From contig OY783209.1 in the NCBI GenBank assembly GCA_963678705.1, positions 5,332,001-5,396,000 of the forward strand: a stretch of DNA of 64,000 nucleotides, in the 5' to 3' direction. Each line of letters starts with the position of its first letter. The stretch's first letter is position 1. This document shows, one piece after another, positions 34,656 to 46,371 of this stretch. Under the pieces are notes generated by a model that saw only the letters and a list, made by a program, of their open reading frames with translations, searched no databases and was not told the DNA's origin. This DNA is from Panorpa germanica (Eukaryota; Arthropoda; Insecta; Mecoptera; Panorpidae). The position numbers and the translations under genes are program-made.

Positions 34656-35471
34656 ACAGTTTAGGGAATAGAATAAGAATGTTATTAAAAATATATAGGA
34701 AGACATATAGGAATATATATATAGGAGACATATAGGAAATAATAATATTATTGTTCAAGGTATGAAATGTATCCTCATTAATTGTAGGGAACAAGAAAAA
34801 CCAACATGCAATGTCAGAGAATATGTTAGACAGGCTGATCTATTTAATAGAAGATTAGGTGGACCTAATCCTATTAAAGACAAGAGGCAGAAAATCAATC
34901 TTTTATGTATTTCAACCAGTGGTGGACTTAGACTTCATCCATTTATTTTTAATTAATTTGTTTAACAAAGGTTAATTTTCCGACTCTGAGTATTCTCTCT
35001 GAATCCATCACGGTGCATCCATATTAGTTTTATGATCGTGAAAGCACATACTCTAATTACTTTTGATCCGAGAAATGCTCCTGGCCTTTGTAGCAAAATA
35101 TCCTACAACAAAAACCTTCATTTTTAAGGTCTTTGAACGAAAGATGTCATTTTAAGAGTGTTTTGAAAGGGTGTCATTTTAAAACAACAGAAATATATTA
35201 TTGTAAAAAGTGGTTTATATTTTAAATTTTAGTTTTATTCAAAATATATTTTATTAGTAATGGAATGTAATATCACCGTTGTAACAGTTGCTATGTTGCT
35301 ATGTTGACAAGAGGTACAAAATTGAAAATAACACTTTTTCTTAAAAGACTATATCAACATAATATAAATATTAAACATCAGTTTATAATCAAATATTTTT
35401 TAAGTGTAACAGGAAGCGTTTCTTTGAGACGAAGGATTATTTCTTTGGTAAACGGAAGCACTGCAACTGTT

Positions 35472-35747
35472 TTTTTTTTTTAAATATAGTTTCTCGGGCT
35501 TCCTAGGCACGTAGCCTTTTATCGCCCCTAATATATTCTGCTTCTTCTTATACTTTGTATCCCGATAACAAGAATGATCTATTCATGGCTACTGCTGTTA
35601 ATCAATCAAAAAGGCGGTGTTAACAGGAAGCGTTTGCGAAGTCTGTAGCACCGCCCGTTGGAGTCTATTTCTTGCCATCGCTGTATTTTTACATTGCCAC
35701 AGAATGTGGTCAGGGTCTGCCTCTTCTTCACCACATTCGCATTTAGA
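35472..35747 (-). mobile_element. 5'-truncated LINE copy with 14-bp target duplication
   Basis: The minus strand encodes a LINE ORF2 C-terminus: SKCECGEEEADPDHILWQC, the same zinc-type motif as CQCGEEGN-LDHIIFEC of the complete LINE at 4.7 kb. A 3' UTR with GGGGCGATAAAAGGCTACGT follows, then a poly-A run (poly-T at 35470-35481 on the plus strand). The direct repeat GCACTGCAACTGTT flanks it at 35458-35471 and 35748-35761. The 3' UTR recurs at 55345-55480. Confidence 0.88.
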
Positions 35748-35761
35748 GCACTGCAACTGTT

Positions 35762-37447
35762 AACAGAAAACTTACCGTAAGATCAAATGGAAAATAGATA
35801 ACTTCTATCAAAAAGTAAAATCCCGAATGATAGAACAATAGTTTTCAGAAAATTGATAATTAAAGAACGCAGCCTAATCCGGCTCTGATCATCAACTTAC
35901 AACACACTTTAATTCAATTAGAAAGTTCCCGTTTCTCGTAAATGCACATTTATAAAGGAGTGTATCTCAAATAAAAGTATGCATCAAAAAAAATCTTTCT
36001 CTGCTACAATTTTCAAATTATTTATACAAATTTGAACGTATGAAGCCCATCGCATCGCATCGTATCCTACAGCATCACCAAAGAGTAAACTTAATTACAT
36101 TGCAAACCAGAAGTAGATGTAACGAAACCCAAACAAACATGAATCAACTTAAATAATAACAAAGAAATTCAACACATAACAGAACAAATAAATCAATGTT
36201 CTATTTTAGTAAGGGCTATAAAGAAGTGGAAAGGGGAGGGGGGGGAGGATGGTTCATTTCGGTTTATGTTTACCCTTATTTCGTATTATTAGATTTTATG
36301 TTATGTTTGTTTTTCATACATAAAATTGTTTATAACACGATTACAGGGGTTACACGGATATAATCGTGAAATAAAACAATTACATTCTTAAGGGTGGTTT
36401 GATCATGATATCTTTAATAATATATATTTTGTAATTTTCCTTCTGTTGTCCCTACATTTGGATTTTGTGTTATTGTGAATAGATACTCTTATAAGACAGT
36501 GGTCTCTCAGTAAACATTTGGTGCAGTGCCCCTTTTTGTGATGTTTCTATCACTATTTCAGTTCAATTATAGTTCGCATCAACTTTATCTTCATATGTAT
36601 TCCGACAGGTGGAGTGGTTCCGTCATCTGTAGCCGAAACTGAACTATAAATGAACTCTTTCATGACAAAAGAATCATACGCATCTCCAATATGATGTCAA
36701 AGTGACTCTAAAATACTTCAAAATGTTTACTGGGCTGTTAACATTCTGATGCAAGTCTGCTATATTTAAATATTGCTACAATATTAAACTTTAGAGTCTA
36801 CGACCTAACCACCGCGGTTATACTGTTTAAAAAAGTATTATATCATAAGTTTATAATGCAGTAAAACATTGGTCAGTAAGAAGTCGTCTGTGATAAGTTT
36901 GTATTCAAAATTAAAAAAAAATGAAATGTACACATTGAACATTCCTTTATCTATGGAGTATACTACCGTGTAATCCAACGTAATTTATACCTTGGAACTG
37001 AACCATTAAATATAAAATAACAAATATAAGATATTTTATGTTAAAAATTCTACTTTAAACCGTGTTCAGCTGTTCCACCACTAATAAAATAAAATAAAAT
37101 AATAAAAAGTAATTTAGTATAACCAATCAAAAAGTTTTGTTCACGGAATAAGAAAAGATTTTCAGAATGTAAATGTACGAGCACCTTTCTTGTATCTTTT
37201 CTTCTCTTCTCACAAATGAAAGTAACACATTTAAATAATTACTTTTATCATTTAAAATAATGAACCAGAACTCATATTAAAACTGCTGTAATAATATCTA
37301 CAGAATCTTAGCTTTATTTTATTAGTAAGAGTTTTATTCAGTATATTCTTTGTAGTAAATGATAATTACAATTAAGAAAGGTACTTAAATTACATAATAA
37401 CTAAAAAATAATGTATGTAGCATTTCTTTAATAAGCTTTACTTTACC
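35762..37447. other. AT-rich DNA, no recognised gene
   Basis: No exon or RNA gene is recognisable. A poly-G patch lies at about 36235-36247 and an AAAATAAAATAAAATAATAA run at about 37085-37105. Confidence 0.4.
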
Positions 37448-38069
37448 AATGGGCTTGTGTCCTATGTGTTAATTTCTATAAAAGTGTACTACATATGGAT
37501 AAAGTGGGTTACTAGAACCTCAAATGTTCAATTACTTTTTAATAACTCCTTATATGTTAGGAGATATTAACAATTAAAAAAGTCATTTTGTCTCTTTAAT
37601 TGTTAAAGGGATTCAACGTACAAATTCCAAGTGCATGTGACATCACAATCCTTGTGTAAGGTTACTAACCTTACAGCTCATAAATCTCTGCTATATGTAT
37701 TTATATATCAAAATATCAAATATTACTTACAGCTATTTCAAGGAACAATCAAATTTCAATATTATGTCTGCCTTAGTAGGGTTAATAAAATAAAAAGTTA
37801 TTATTCTTTGACCTGACTTGATTATTTGGCTATCAACAGCTACTAAACATTACCACAGCACTGAGCTACTCAACAAATAACTGACGTTAAAATGTATTTC
37901 AAGTCATACAAATATGGCCGACCATTTCTAGCGCTAAAACTACAATTCAAACTTTTAATTGCAAAATCTCCGTCAATATTTAGATATTTAATAAAACAGA
38001 CACGCCAGTACACATTTATTATCAACAATTGAAAAATCGACCACTAAAAAATGAGGACACAAACCCATT
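37448..38069 (+). mobile_element. ~630-bp TIR element (MITE family 1), copy 3
   Basis: Ends are AATGGGCTTGTGTCC and GGACACAAACCCATT (one mismatch). The interior is collinear with copy 2 (17107-17746) and slightly shorter. No coding capacity. Confidence 0.85.
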
Positions 38070-39255
38070 AGAAGTTTATTTATTAAATTATAATTTTTCT
38101 TAGCTAAAACAAATGCGTCTTTACTCTGTAATAGACAAATTTACGAAAGAGAGCGATTCAAAAATCGCTTTGCTTTTATATTATATTGGAAAGCCATTCC
38201 CTCTTAAAATAATCGCTTATCTAGTTTACAAATAACCCTTATCATTAACAATTATTATTAACCAGTAAATAAAATAATTACAATCAACAAATATAAGAAA
38301 ACATTTGTTTGTGGCTTTTAAAAGTTCAATTTCTTAGAAGTATTAATTACCAATTACTTCAAGTATCTCACTCATAAAAGCGCTTTGATAATTAAAATAA
38401 CTTCCTATACAAAATCAAAAGCTGTGCTTTTTTGTGAAAGCTCCCTTTTTAAATGAACACTTAAAGCTTTAAAGCTAATGAGTAAATTTAAAACATAAAT
38501 TTTATAACACCTATTTAATGAATGTTTTACACTTGATTTTATATCTTTTTAACTCTCTGAAGTATTATCTGTTTAACTGGTATAGGGTTAACATTATAGG
38601 CATAATTAAAAAGTTCCCTTATTACAAGTCCTCTGTATTACATTTATAAGATTATTTTATCTTTTATCATGTATTCAGCATCCTAGTTCTTATAGGAGGT
38701 TTAAAAAGGCGTTTTAAAATTCTCATTTAATTCACTAATTAAACCCGTTTAATTAGAGTTAATTAAAAATAGGTGTAGGGCACTAAAACTAAGTTAAAAA
38801 AATAATTAGTTGAATTGCAAATGTATATTACATCAACTGCTATGAGAATCTTTGTTAATTTAATTTTATCTTAACCCTTCTCATCTCTCTCTCTCTCGCT
38901 CATTCACTCAAATATGTATATCTTTCTCTACTGTAACTTTTTTTAAATCATTTATAATTAATCAAATTCAGAAATTTTTTAAAAGGATTTTGTATTAGTA
39001 TGTATAACTTTTTCTAAATGGATTATATTTAATTATTCTAATTCACTTGGTTTCAAATATGGGCTAACAAAACTTGCACATTTTAGAAATAACAAACATT
39101 ACACTGTGATAAAAATACAGTAAAAATTACTATGTAACATAGTTCCTGGGTGCTATAATAGTTTTATGACAAAAGTTTCTTTGTTTATATTAAAGGTTGC
39201 TATGATTTATTTGAATCTATACTAATTGTTAAAAACTGTTTTAAAAAAATGCTAC
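38070..39255. other. AT-rich DNA, no recognised feature
   Basis: Only a short CTCTCT run at about 38885-38900 stands out. Confidence 0.4.
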
Positions 39256-39259
39256 ATAA

Positions 39260-39640
39260 AGAAAATTTAAGTCAAAGTTAAAGCAAAAGACAAAGCAAAG
39301 GAGCCAAGTGATGATAAAAAAGAAGAAGAAAACGAAGAGAAAGATGATGAAGAGAATAAGGAATCCTAGGATGAAAGACAGCGAAATAAAAAGAAAAAGA
39401 AGTAGAGAAGGAGAATAGAAAAAATACGGTGGTTGAGATGCAATAGAAATAAAACAGTTAAAAGTAAAAAATGAGATAAAAAGCGAAAAGTAGGCTAGCA
39501 GAAAGAATCAAGTGAGGTAATGTTTAAGACGATCTTGTAAGTAATGGACGATCTTGTAATTAATACCATTGTAATTAACAGTGCGAAAAAAGGGTTGTGA
39601 CCCTAAGAAGCTCATCAAATTATAATAGAAAAAAAGATAT
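39260..39640 (+). mobile_element. Degenerate purine-rich fragment with LINE-like 3' tail
   Basis: A Lys/Glu-coding stretch (AKDKAKEPSDDKKEEENEEK) is interrupted by stops. It ends with TGTGACCCTAAGAAGCTCAT CAAATTATAATAG, also seen in diverged form at about 12610-12660 inside intron 2 of gene B. It is probably the end of another LINE family. Confidence 0.35.
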
Positions 39641-39644
39641 TTTT

Positions 39645-42000
39645 ATTAGGAAAAATGTTATGCATTTTAAATTAATAAAAGCTAATTTATAATAAGGAAA
39701 TGAAAGCTCTTTTTGGAAAAAAGAGAAAGAGAGAGGTTAATAGACACAAAATAATAACTTTTCAAAACGTCTTTGTATTTTTGTGCCATAAACATGCTAT
39801 TCAATATTTAATAGTTATAAGTATACTTACATTTAGACTTATAATTTGCACAATATACATATAATCAACTCAAAATAAGAAGTTCATAATTTTGATAGGA
39901 CTAAAAGGACCGTGCAATAATTGTCATTATATTATTATTAAAATAAAGAAGTTTTAGCGAATTTACTTGTAAAATGTCTTAAATGTCAGAAATATGAAAA
40001 TCTCGTTGAATAACTGAATATTTTATATAGTGAAAAGCAAGAAAGTGAGCGAGAGAGAGAGAGATAGAATTGTGAGAGCTAAGCACTTGTACATAGTATA
40101 AAATGTAAACTTTATAAAAGAAAAAGTGTTCTGTATATATCAAGTCAAGAACGATCTCGTTGGAGTAAAATGAGTGACGTCGACGAAGAGAGTTGATATT
40201 AAAAAATATAACAATATAAAAAATGGAACAAGGATAAAAACGTGCGAAATGAAGTAGAAAGATGCCAACTTATAAATATGTATATTGGATGAATATGGTA
40301 TATAGGGTTGCCTGATGCATTGTCTAATGGCAATCAGATGTGTCTTATTAAATATTATTTTAAAAGTCGTAAGAACAGGGTTTTTTAAATGAGGCAATAC
40401 TTTCTTAAGTGAAACTTCTTTAGTAATGGATAGAAAATTTTAACCTTTGTATTATATTTTTATAAATACTAATCATTTTAAATTAAAAAAAGGAACGTTT
40501 TAAAAATTTAAAACGAATTAAATTTTAAAACATGGTATGCAAGAAAATTCTATTTCTACATATGTATATATATATATGTATATTAATACTGATTATGGGC
40601 TTTGTTTCATTTTTTAATAAGTCTGCTCCCCTATGTTGTTTTATTCTAACGAGCATTCTAGATTATTTATCATATAATCTGTATTCTAGAACAAAAAAAA
40701 AATACAACAAAAAGGTTACGATATAAGCTAAGCTTGATACATCTAAAATATCTAAGAATATTAATATAGCATTGGTATAAATTTTATAATAAAAATAAAA
40801 AGTCCGCTGTATTTAAACTGTGAAACTATGTTATCACTCTTTGGTTAACGTGTAATATGCCTCAGGCAAATTGAGTGCGTAAATAAGCCTAACCCCTTCG
40901 AAGAAAACACAAATAATGTAGGTACCCTTAAGTTAGAAAATATTTTCTGAAAACAAAAGTGAATTTTTAATCAGGCATTAAATTATAATTTTTATAAAGT
41001 CAAGAGATGATCTTTCTTATATTTTTATAAGTAAAATAAAGAAAGAAATAACAAAGATCTTCTGAATCATCTAAAGAATTAAACCGGCTTTCTTGTGTTC
41101 GATTTGATAAAGCATTAGAAGTTCTAAATACAAAAATATTTCTAAATAGTGTATCGCTTATACACTCTTCCCCTCATAGTGATAGAGTTATGTAGGTGGA
41201 AGATTTTTCAGGTGTTCAAAATTAATTTATACAACCCTTTTGCATATATTAACCTCACTTTTCGTAATATAATAATTATTTTAAATATTGTTCAGTTTCG
41301 TAAGTTCATACAAAGTTGTTAACCATTTTGTCGCTTCGGAAACTCAACCAGCTTTCTCTTCATTCTTCATTCTACTCTTTAAATAGAGGGTAAGAACCCC
41401 AACCCCCTTTCAGCCCTTGTGCCTGTACGGATGGAAAGGTGTGAGATTGTCTTCAAAGGTTGAAGGGTGTTTAAAACAAGTGTGAGTGGGTGGAGTCATA
41501 TCTGTAAATGTGAAATGCAAATTTCACGGAAAACTAAATTGGCTACAAGTAAGATATGGACGACTGATATAGTATGAGAGTATAGAAAAAACAAAAATCA
41601 TTGTTCATTCAGGGAAAGTGGAATTTGTGAAACGTGCTTTGGAAATTGAAGGAGCTGAATATAATCCGATGGTAGTGGGAGAAAGTCTCATCTGTCATGT
41701 ATTAAATTAGAAATGGAATAAAAATCGATATATATAATATTGATATGAATTTGTATCCCAAATATGAGCAAGATCTGTTAACCAATTTGTTTAGAGCATG
41801 TAGTTAAATCAGTCCATTTCAGCAGTGCATCATGATTTTTGTGTTATTCCTTTAATAGAGTCAAAACAAATAAGCCGGACCGGAAATTTCAGTTAATGGA
41901 ACATAAAGAAGTAACACGTGGTTAAATCTGGTGAATACGATTATTAATCGATGGTATTTATAGAGTGTTTCGAGCGAAGGCCCATTATCCTTATATAAAA
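39645..42000. other. AT-rich DNA, no recognised gene
   Basis: Contains a short GA run near 40050-40065 and a (TA) run near 40563-40577. No exon with splice support was found. Confidence 0.4.
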
Positions 42001-42004
42001 TCCA

Positions 42005-42265
42005 AAAATTGTTATTCTGCGACCCTGTCGCAGGTGGAAATTATCTTCTAGTGCCAGGTTCACACGTGCTAGCCTGTCATAAGCTAATTCCAAAGTCAAT
42101 TTTTTATTTCTCATATAAAAATTGTATTGCAGTGTAAAGTTCACATTACCTAGTTTGCCAAAAGGTAATTCCAAAATTCTTCTTCCACCTAGGCTGACGT
42201 TAATGAAATCTTGTCCAAGTGAGACATCTCCTTTAAGTATAAGTTTTCTGTTTTGATAAATTAAT
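42005..42265 (-). repeat. Dispersed repeat in a tandem array, 26-codon periodicity
   Basis: Three neighbouring minus-strand units with a period of about 78 bp: ILELPFGKLGNVNFTLQYNF is followed 26 residues later by LTLELAYDRLARVNLALEDN. At DNA level both start TTGGAATTA and include a TGTGAAC...CACT box. The unit length is a multiple of three, so the frame stays open over about 100 codons, but with no recognisable domain. I treat it as a repeat, not a gene. Confidence 0.55.
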
Positions 42266-42269
42266 ATTG

Positions 42270-44754
42270 TACGGAGTATACTTTTATGGTATAAGTATAA
42301 TTTATAATATAAAATGTAAACAAGGAACCAAGAAGTAACCAAACCAAGGAGTACAAAGTTGTCAAGAGAATAAGAAATTGTCTAAACATGGTACGAATAT
42401 CCATTATGTGAAATCCAAAATGAAATTGAAATGCAAATAAATAACAGTTAGTCATTTAGAGCAACGTGTTCCTCTCTCATTTGCCATTTGCTGCCCCCCC
42501 TACCCCCCATTCCTAAAGCGAGTTCACTCTGCACATAACATATATATTATATATATTATAATTTATACATAAAGTATTACACGGTAACAACCGTTACATT
42601 TTTGCTCATAAACAATTCAACAATTTGCAACAAATAAAATGAATTGTATATTTACACTTGTTTCGTAACCGAAAAAGAAGTTACATATTCGTGAATTTTT
42701 TCTGTGGAAACGTGTGAATGTTTTTTAATACTTCTTTTTTTATAATAAAGAGTATAGCTTCAGGTATCTTTTCCAATTTTCTTAATAAAAAATATAATCA
42801 TATGTAATAGATACAAATGTTTGAACAGACCGCTGTATAAAAATCAACGCTGTTTAAAATTCTTTGTGGTGACCAATGTTTCTCGAAAGCAAATTGATAG
42901 GAAATTAAATCATTTAGCTTTTGATGACATTATCTAGTGGTTAAACAAATGGTAGATTTTGAAAAAATTAGCGTAATATAAACTGAAGTTTTAGATTTTT
43001 GTTGAAAAACTAACAATCTTTAATTTACTTGATAAAAAAACGATGTGTTTAAAGGTTTAAGTCTGGACTATATATAATAGATCGACCTGTAATTTACAAA
43101 GAATATTTTTGAGAAGCTGTTGAAACCCTAAAATCTATATTCGCAAAATTACTTGTGTAACTACGTAATACTAAATAGGTAGAGATATCTCTCTTTAATT
43201 AATGTGTTCATATAATATTGAATTTATCTTTGCACAACAAATAAAATTATAAATTAAATTGTTTTAAGACAGTCGTCTTTATCTCCAGTGTACAGCTACT
43301 CTAAAACTAAATCTGCTAAATATAAACCATTGATAGTACCTTATATTCATGTAATATTTTACTTGAGCAAAACACAGTAATATTCCATCAAGACTGGTCT
43401 TAAATTTGCACAAAATTAATTAATAAAAATACTATATAACTTTTAATACATAAAAAGACTTCTTTAGAAATTATAATAATTAAAGAAGATCTTCTTAAAA
43501 AGTTCTATTTTAAGAATAGTGGTAAAATTGGTCACAAAATGTAGTATATTAAGTAACACAGTTTGAATTACTTTTAATATTATTAAAGTTTTGGTTACTC
43601 TTGTTATGTTAGATAAATATATAGATAATTTAACTGGTATCATTTTATTACTGTAATGGTGTGATACCTCGGCATGTATAATCTAGTTTTATTTATTCTA
43701 AATTCGTGGGCTGTTCCGTGAATACAACCCCTGCCCAATACTATTACATTTACTTGTTCTTTCCTCTATTTATCTTTGAGTAATTAGAATTATTTGTAAA
43801 ACAGACTTAACCCACCACCACCCTACACCACTCCACACCTCCCACAAAATATAACAAAGTGAAAATAAAACCGAGTAAAAACATTCATAGATGGCACTGG
43901 CAGCACATGACAATGACGTATTCTGATGTATTATTCAATACAAGACGAAAAATGTTTAAAAATTATTAAGGGATAATGTTAGGCTTAGGGTGTAATGGTA
44001 ACAGTAATGTATTACGTATACTGAGGGTAAACTGATACCACAACACACCACACTCCTCCTCCTTAATACCCTACACCTTTCACTACCCTTAAAAATGAGT
44101 TTTTGTTGAAAATATGTAAATGTAAAGTCACGTGCGCGTCATAAATTTACCTCTAAAAATATTTTAGTAGAAATTTATTTTATTAATTTTATTCTTATAT
44201 TAAGAACTTTCATTTTTAACATTTTATCCAATGAATTTGATCGAAGCGAGTAGATTGTGTTGATATATATCAGGCGTTATAAAAACCTCAGTAACTTTGT
44301 ATATATATCAAAATAAAAAAATATATTTTATTTTAAGTTTGTTTGTAATATAACGATTTATTTTATTTCAGTTGTTTATTGCTTTAAAAAATTCTTTATT
44401 TTCTTTTAACGCCTGTGAATTATAAAATACAACTACAGTTACATAATTTCTACAATGTAATACAAAAAAGTGTTCGTATTAAATTCTATTATTTTACCAA
44501 ATGTAAATGGAACGCAGACTCTAGTAGATTTAGTTTTATACATAACCTATAAAACAGATTTATTTTTATCGAATTTAAATTTTAATACTTGTGCAATGTG
44601 TTAAATAGAAGCGCGAAATTTAGTATCGTATTGATTACTTCGGTGTTTAACTATACCTGGCGCTCACTTTGATGGTGTTACTCACACAGTAGGGCATATA
44701 TGCTGTACTGTAGTACCGCTACTCTACACTAGATGGCGGCGAAATACAAAGCAA
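42270..44754. other. AT-rich DNA, no recognised gene
   Basis: Contains a poly-C patch (42491-42516) and a palindromic TATATATTATATATATTATA stretch (42541-42560). Otherwise no structure was seen. Confidence 0.4.
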
Positions 44755-45019
44755 TGTGGCGGCCCAGCGCCATCCGTCACGCCTCTACAGGCGAATAGAC
44801 GACATAACTAAGAACTGTATAATCGTTCATTCCTACAGCGACTAGCGACCAGCACGGACTTCTACACATTACAACGACACGTTTCAAACTTACAACTATA
44901 AGTTTTGTATCGCACTTGTTATAATCATTCATTTCATTAAATATATAATATAAACTTTACATTCTGTTAAAAACGCACTTGATTTGTTTTAATAAATATA
45001 GTAGTCTAAGATAACTACA
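44755..45019 (+). repeat. 5' LTR, 265 bp
   Basis: Starts TGTGGCGGCCCAGCGCCATC and ends AAGATAACTACA. The first 60 bp are less AT-rich than the rest, which ends AT-rich with an AATAAA-like TTTAATAAATATAG near the 3' end, a plausible polyadenylation region. Confidence 0.95.
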
Positions 45020-45020
45020 T

Positions 45021-45038
45021 TGGTGACCCCGACGTGAT
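45021..45038 (+). promoter_or_regulatory. Primer binding site for tRNA-Trp
   Basis: TGGTGACCCCGACGTGAT starts one base after the LTR. It is the reverse complement of the conserved eukaryotic tRNA-Trp 3' end (ATCACGTCGGGGTCA plus CCA), 18 of 18 positions from my memory of that tRNA. Confidence 0.85.
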
Positions 45039-45345
45039 CAAGTGTAAACGCACGTTACAAAGTGTTAATCCACGTGCTAAAGTTTTAAACCGACGTGATC
45101 AAGTGTAAACGCACGTTACAAAGTGTTAATCCACGTGCTAAAGTTTTAAACCGACGTGATCAAGTGTAAACGCACGTTACAAAGTGTTAATCCACGTGCT
45201 AAAGTTTTAAACCTCGTGATACAGTGATAAAGTTTAAACCCACGTTACAAAGTGTTAATCCACGTGCTAAAGTTTTAAACCTCGAGATACAGTGATAAAG
45301 TTCAAACCCACGTCACAAAGTTTTTCAACAAAGTGTTAAAACACG
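45031..45345 (+). repeat. Tandem ~61-66-bp leader repeats containing part of the primer site
   Basis: Three near-identical units of about 61 bp start GACGTGATCAAGTGTAAACG and end TGCTAAAGTTTTAAACC. Two more diverged units follow (starting TCGTGATACAGTGATAAAG and TCGAGATACAGTGATAAAG). Units two and three begin with CCGACGTGATC, which repeats the inner 10-11 bases of the primer site. The array lies in the leader, where a packaging signal would be expected. Confidence 0.9.
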
Positions 45346-45409
45346 TGACTAACTTTCTAAAACACGTTTTTAAAATTTAATAATTTACATTCACCCACGC
45401 TACAACAAA

Positions 45410-45541
45410 ATGCAGCACGTGGTAGAATCAAACGTACCCTCTCGGCAAGAGCACAGCAGTCTACCAGACTATGACGGTGTTCTCAAAAACGACAACCAGT
45501 CGCAGACATACCTTCTGCCTTCTACCTTCTCTAGGTACTGA
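45410..45541 (+). CDS. Short leader-proximal ORF of the LTR element (43 aa)
   Basis: The first ATG after the leader (context ACAAAATGC) opens a 43-codon frame: MQHVVESNVPSRQEHSSLPD, then a segment ending in LPSTFSRY. It is in a different frame from the Pro/Thr-rich ORF that starts inside it at 45471. It may be the stub of a former gag start. No domain is recognised and its function is unknown. Confidence 0.45.
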   Translation: MQHVVESNVPSRQEHSSLPDYDGVLKNDNQSQTYLLPSTFSRY

Positions 45542-45962
45542 AGTCTTCAGAATTTCCCCCACGTTATCAGAAACACCGCCGACAGTTACAACATCACCAA
45601 CCGATAAACCAACAGATAAACCAACAGATAAACCAACAGATAAACCAACGGATGAACCAACGGACAAACCAACGGATAAACCAACGGATAAACCAACGGA
45701 TAAACCAACGGATAAACCAACAGAAAAACCAACAACACCAACAACATCTAAAAAACCAACTGATAAAACAACAACAGAAGCACCAGCTACTCCAGCACCA
45801 GCTACTCCAGCACCAGCTACTCCAGCACCAGCTACTCCAGCACCAGCTACTCCAGCACCAGCTACACCAGCACCAGCTACACCAGCACCAGCTACACCAG
45901 CACCAGCTGCACCAGCACCAGCTACACCAGCACCAGAGAGACTCAAAACCATGCTACACTAG
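45471..45962 (+). CDS. Pro/Thr/Ala repeat protein encoded by the LTR element
   Basis: 163 codons. After about 40 unremarkable residues comes a run of PTDK tetrapeptides (about ten copies from DNA units of 12 bp, 45598-45740), a spacer ([18 protein letters not shown]), then a run of PATPA pentapeptides (15-bp units, 45780-45935) and the end ERLKTMLH. The composition resembles mucin-type or extensin-like linkers; there is no signal peptide, gag zinc knuckle or coiled coil. Because unit lengths are multiples of three, other frames and the opposite strand are also open, so frame choice is uncertain. It could be captured host sequence or simple repeat expansion. Confidence 0.5.
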   Translation: MTVFSKTTTSRRHTFCLLPSLGTEVFRISPTLSETPPTVTTSPTDKPTDKPTDKPTDKPTDEPTDKPTDKPTDKPTDKPTDKPTEKPTTPTTSKKPTDKTTTEAPATPAPATPAPATPAPATPAPATPAPATPAPATPAPATPAPAAPAPATPAPERLKTMLH

Positions 45963-46089
45963 CAAAACAGATGCAGATCACCAGGATGACTCGACATCGC
46001 AGCCAACGCAGCCACATCAATGGACCTCAAACCTTGACAAACCCTTACGAACGTAAAGTGACTTTCAAAACTCACCTTGAAAGCCACTT

Positions 46090-46102
46090 AGGGGGGAGTG
46101 GA
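46090..46102 (+). promoter_or_regulatory. Polypurine tract of the LTR element
   Basis: AGGGGGGAGTGGA directly precedes the right LTR (TGTGGCGG), the expected position for plus-strand priming. Confidence 0.85.
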
Positions 46103-46367
46103 TGTGGCGGCCCAGCGCCATCCGTCACGCCTCTACAGGCGAATAGACGACATAACTAAGAACTGTATAATCGTTCATTCCTACAGCGACTAGCGACCAG
46201 CACGGACTTCTACACATTACAACGACACGTTTCAAACTTACAACTATAAGTTTTGTATCGCACTTGTTATAATCATTCATTTCATTAAATATATAATATA
46301 AACTTTACATTCTGTTAAAAACGCACTTGATTTGTTTTAATAAATATAGTAGTCTAAGATAACTACA
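46103..46367 (+). repeat. 3' LTR, 265 bp
   Basis: Same sequence as the left LTR as far as I can read. It is followed by the GCAA target duplication. Confidence 0.95.
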
Positions 46368-46371
46368 GCAA

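Larger units (their letters stand above)
44755..46367 (+). mobile_element. Non-autonomous LTR retrotransposon (TRIM-like), 1,613 bp
   Basis: Two 265-bp direct repeats (44755-45019 and 46103-46367) begin TGTGGCGG and end AACTACA; reading them side by side I see no difference. The insertion is flanked by GCAA on both sides (44751-44754, 46368-46371). Behind the left LTR is a primer site for tRNA-Trp; in front of the right LTR is a polypurine tract. The internal part is only 1,083 bp and has no protease, RT, RNase H or integrase, so it must depend on a relative in trans. The 4-bp duplication and TG...CA ends fit the Ty3/Gypsy order. Identical LTRs imply a recent insertion. Confidence 0.93.

Noticed and set aside
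45461-45952. 163-codon minus-strand frame rich in GAGVA and SVGL repeats inside the LTR element
   Set aside because: It is the antisense shadow of the 12- and 15-bp repeats in the plus-strand ORF; tandem units divisible by three keep all frames open.
45652-46056. 134-codon frame of INQR and LLQHQ repeats
   Set aside because: Another frame of the same repeats with no start context and no known composition type.
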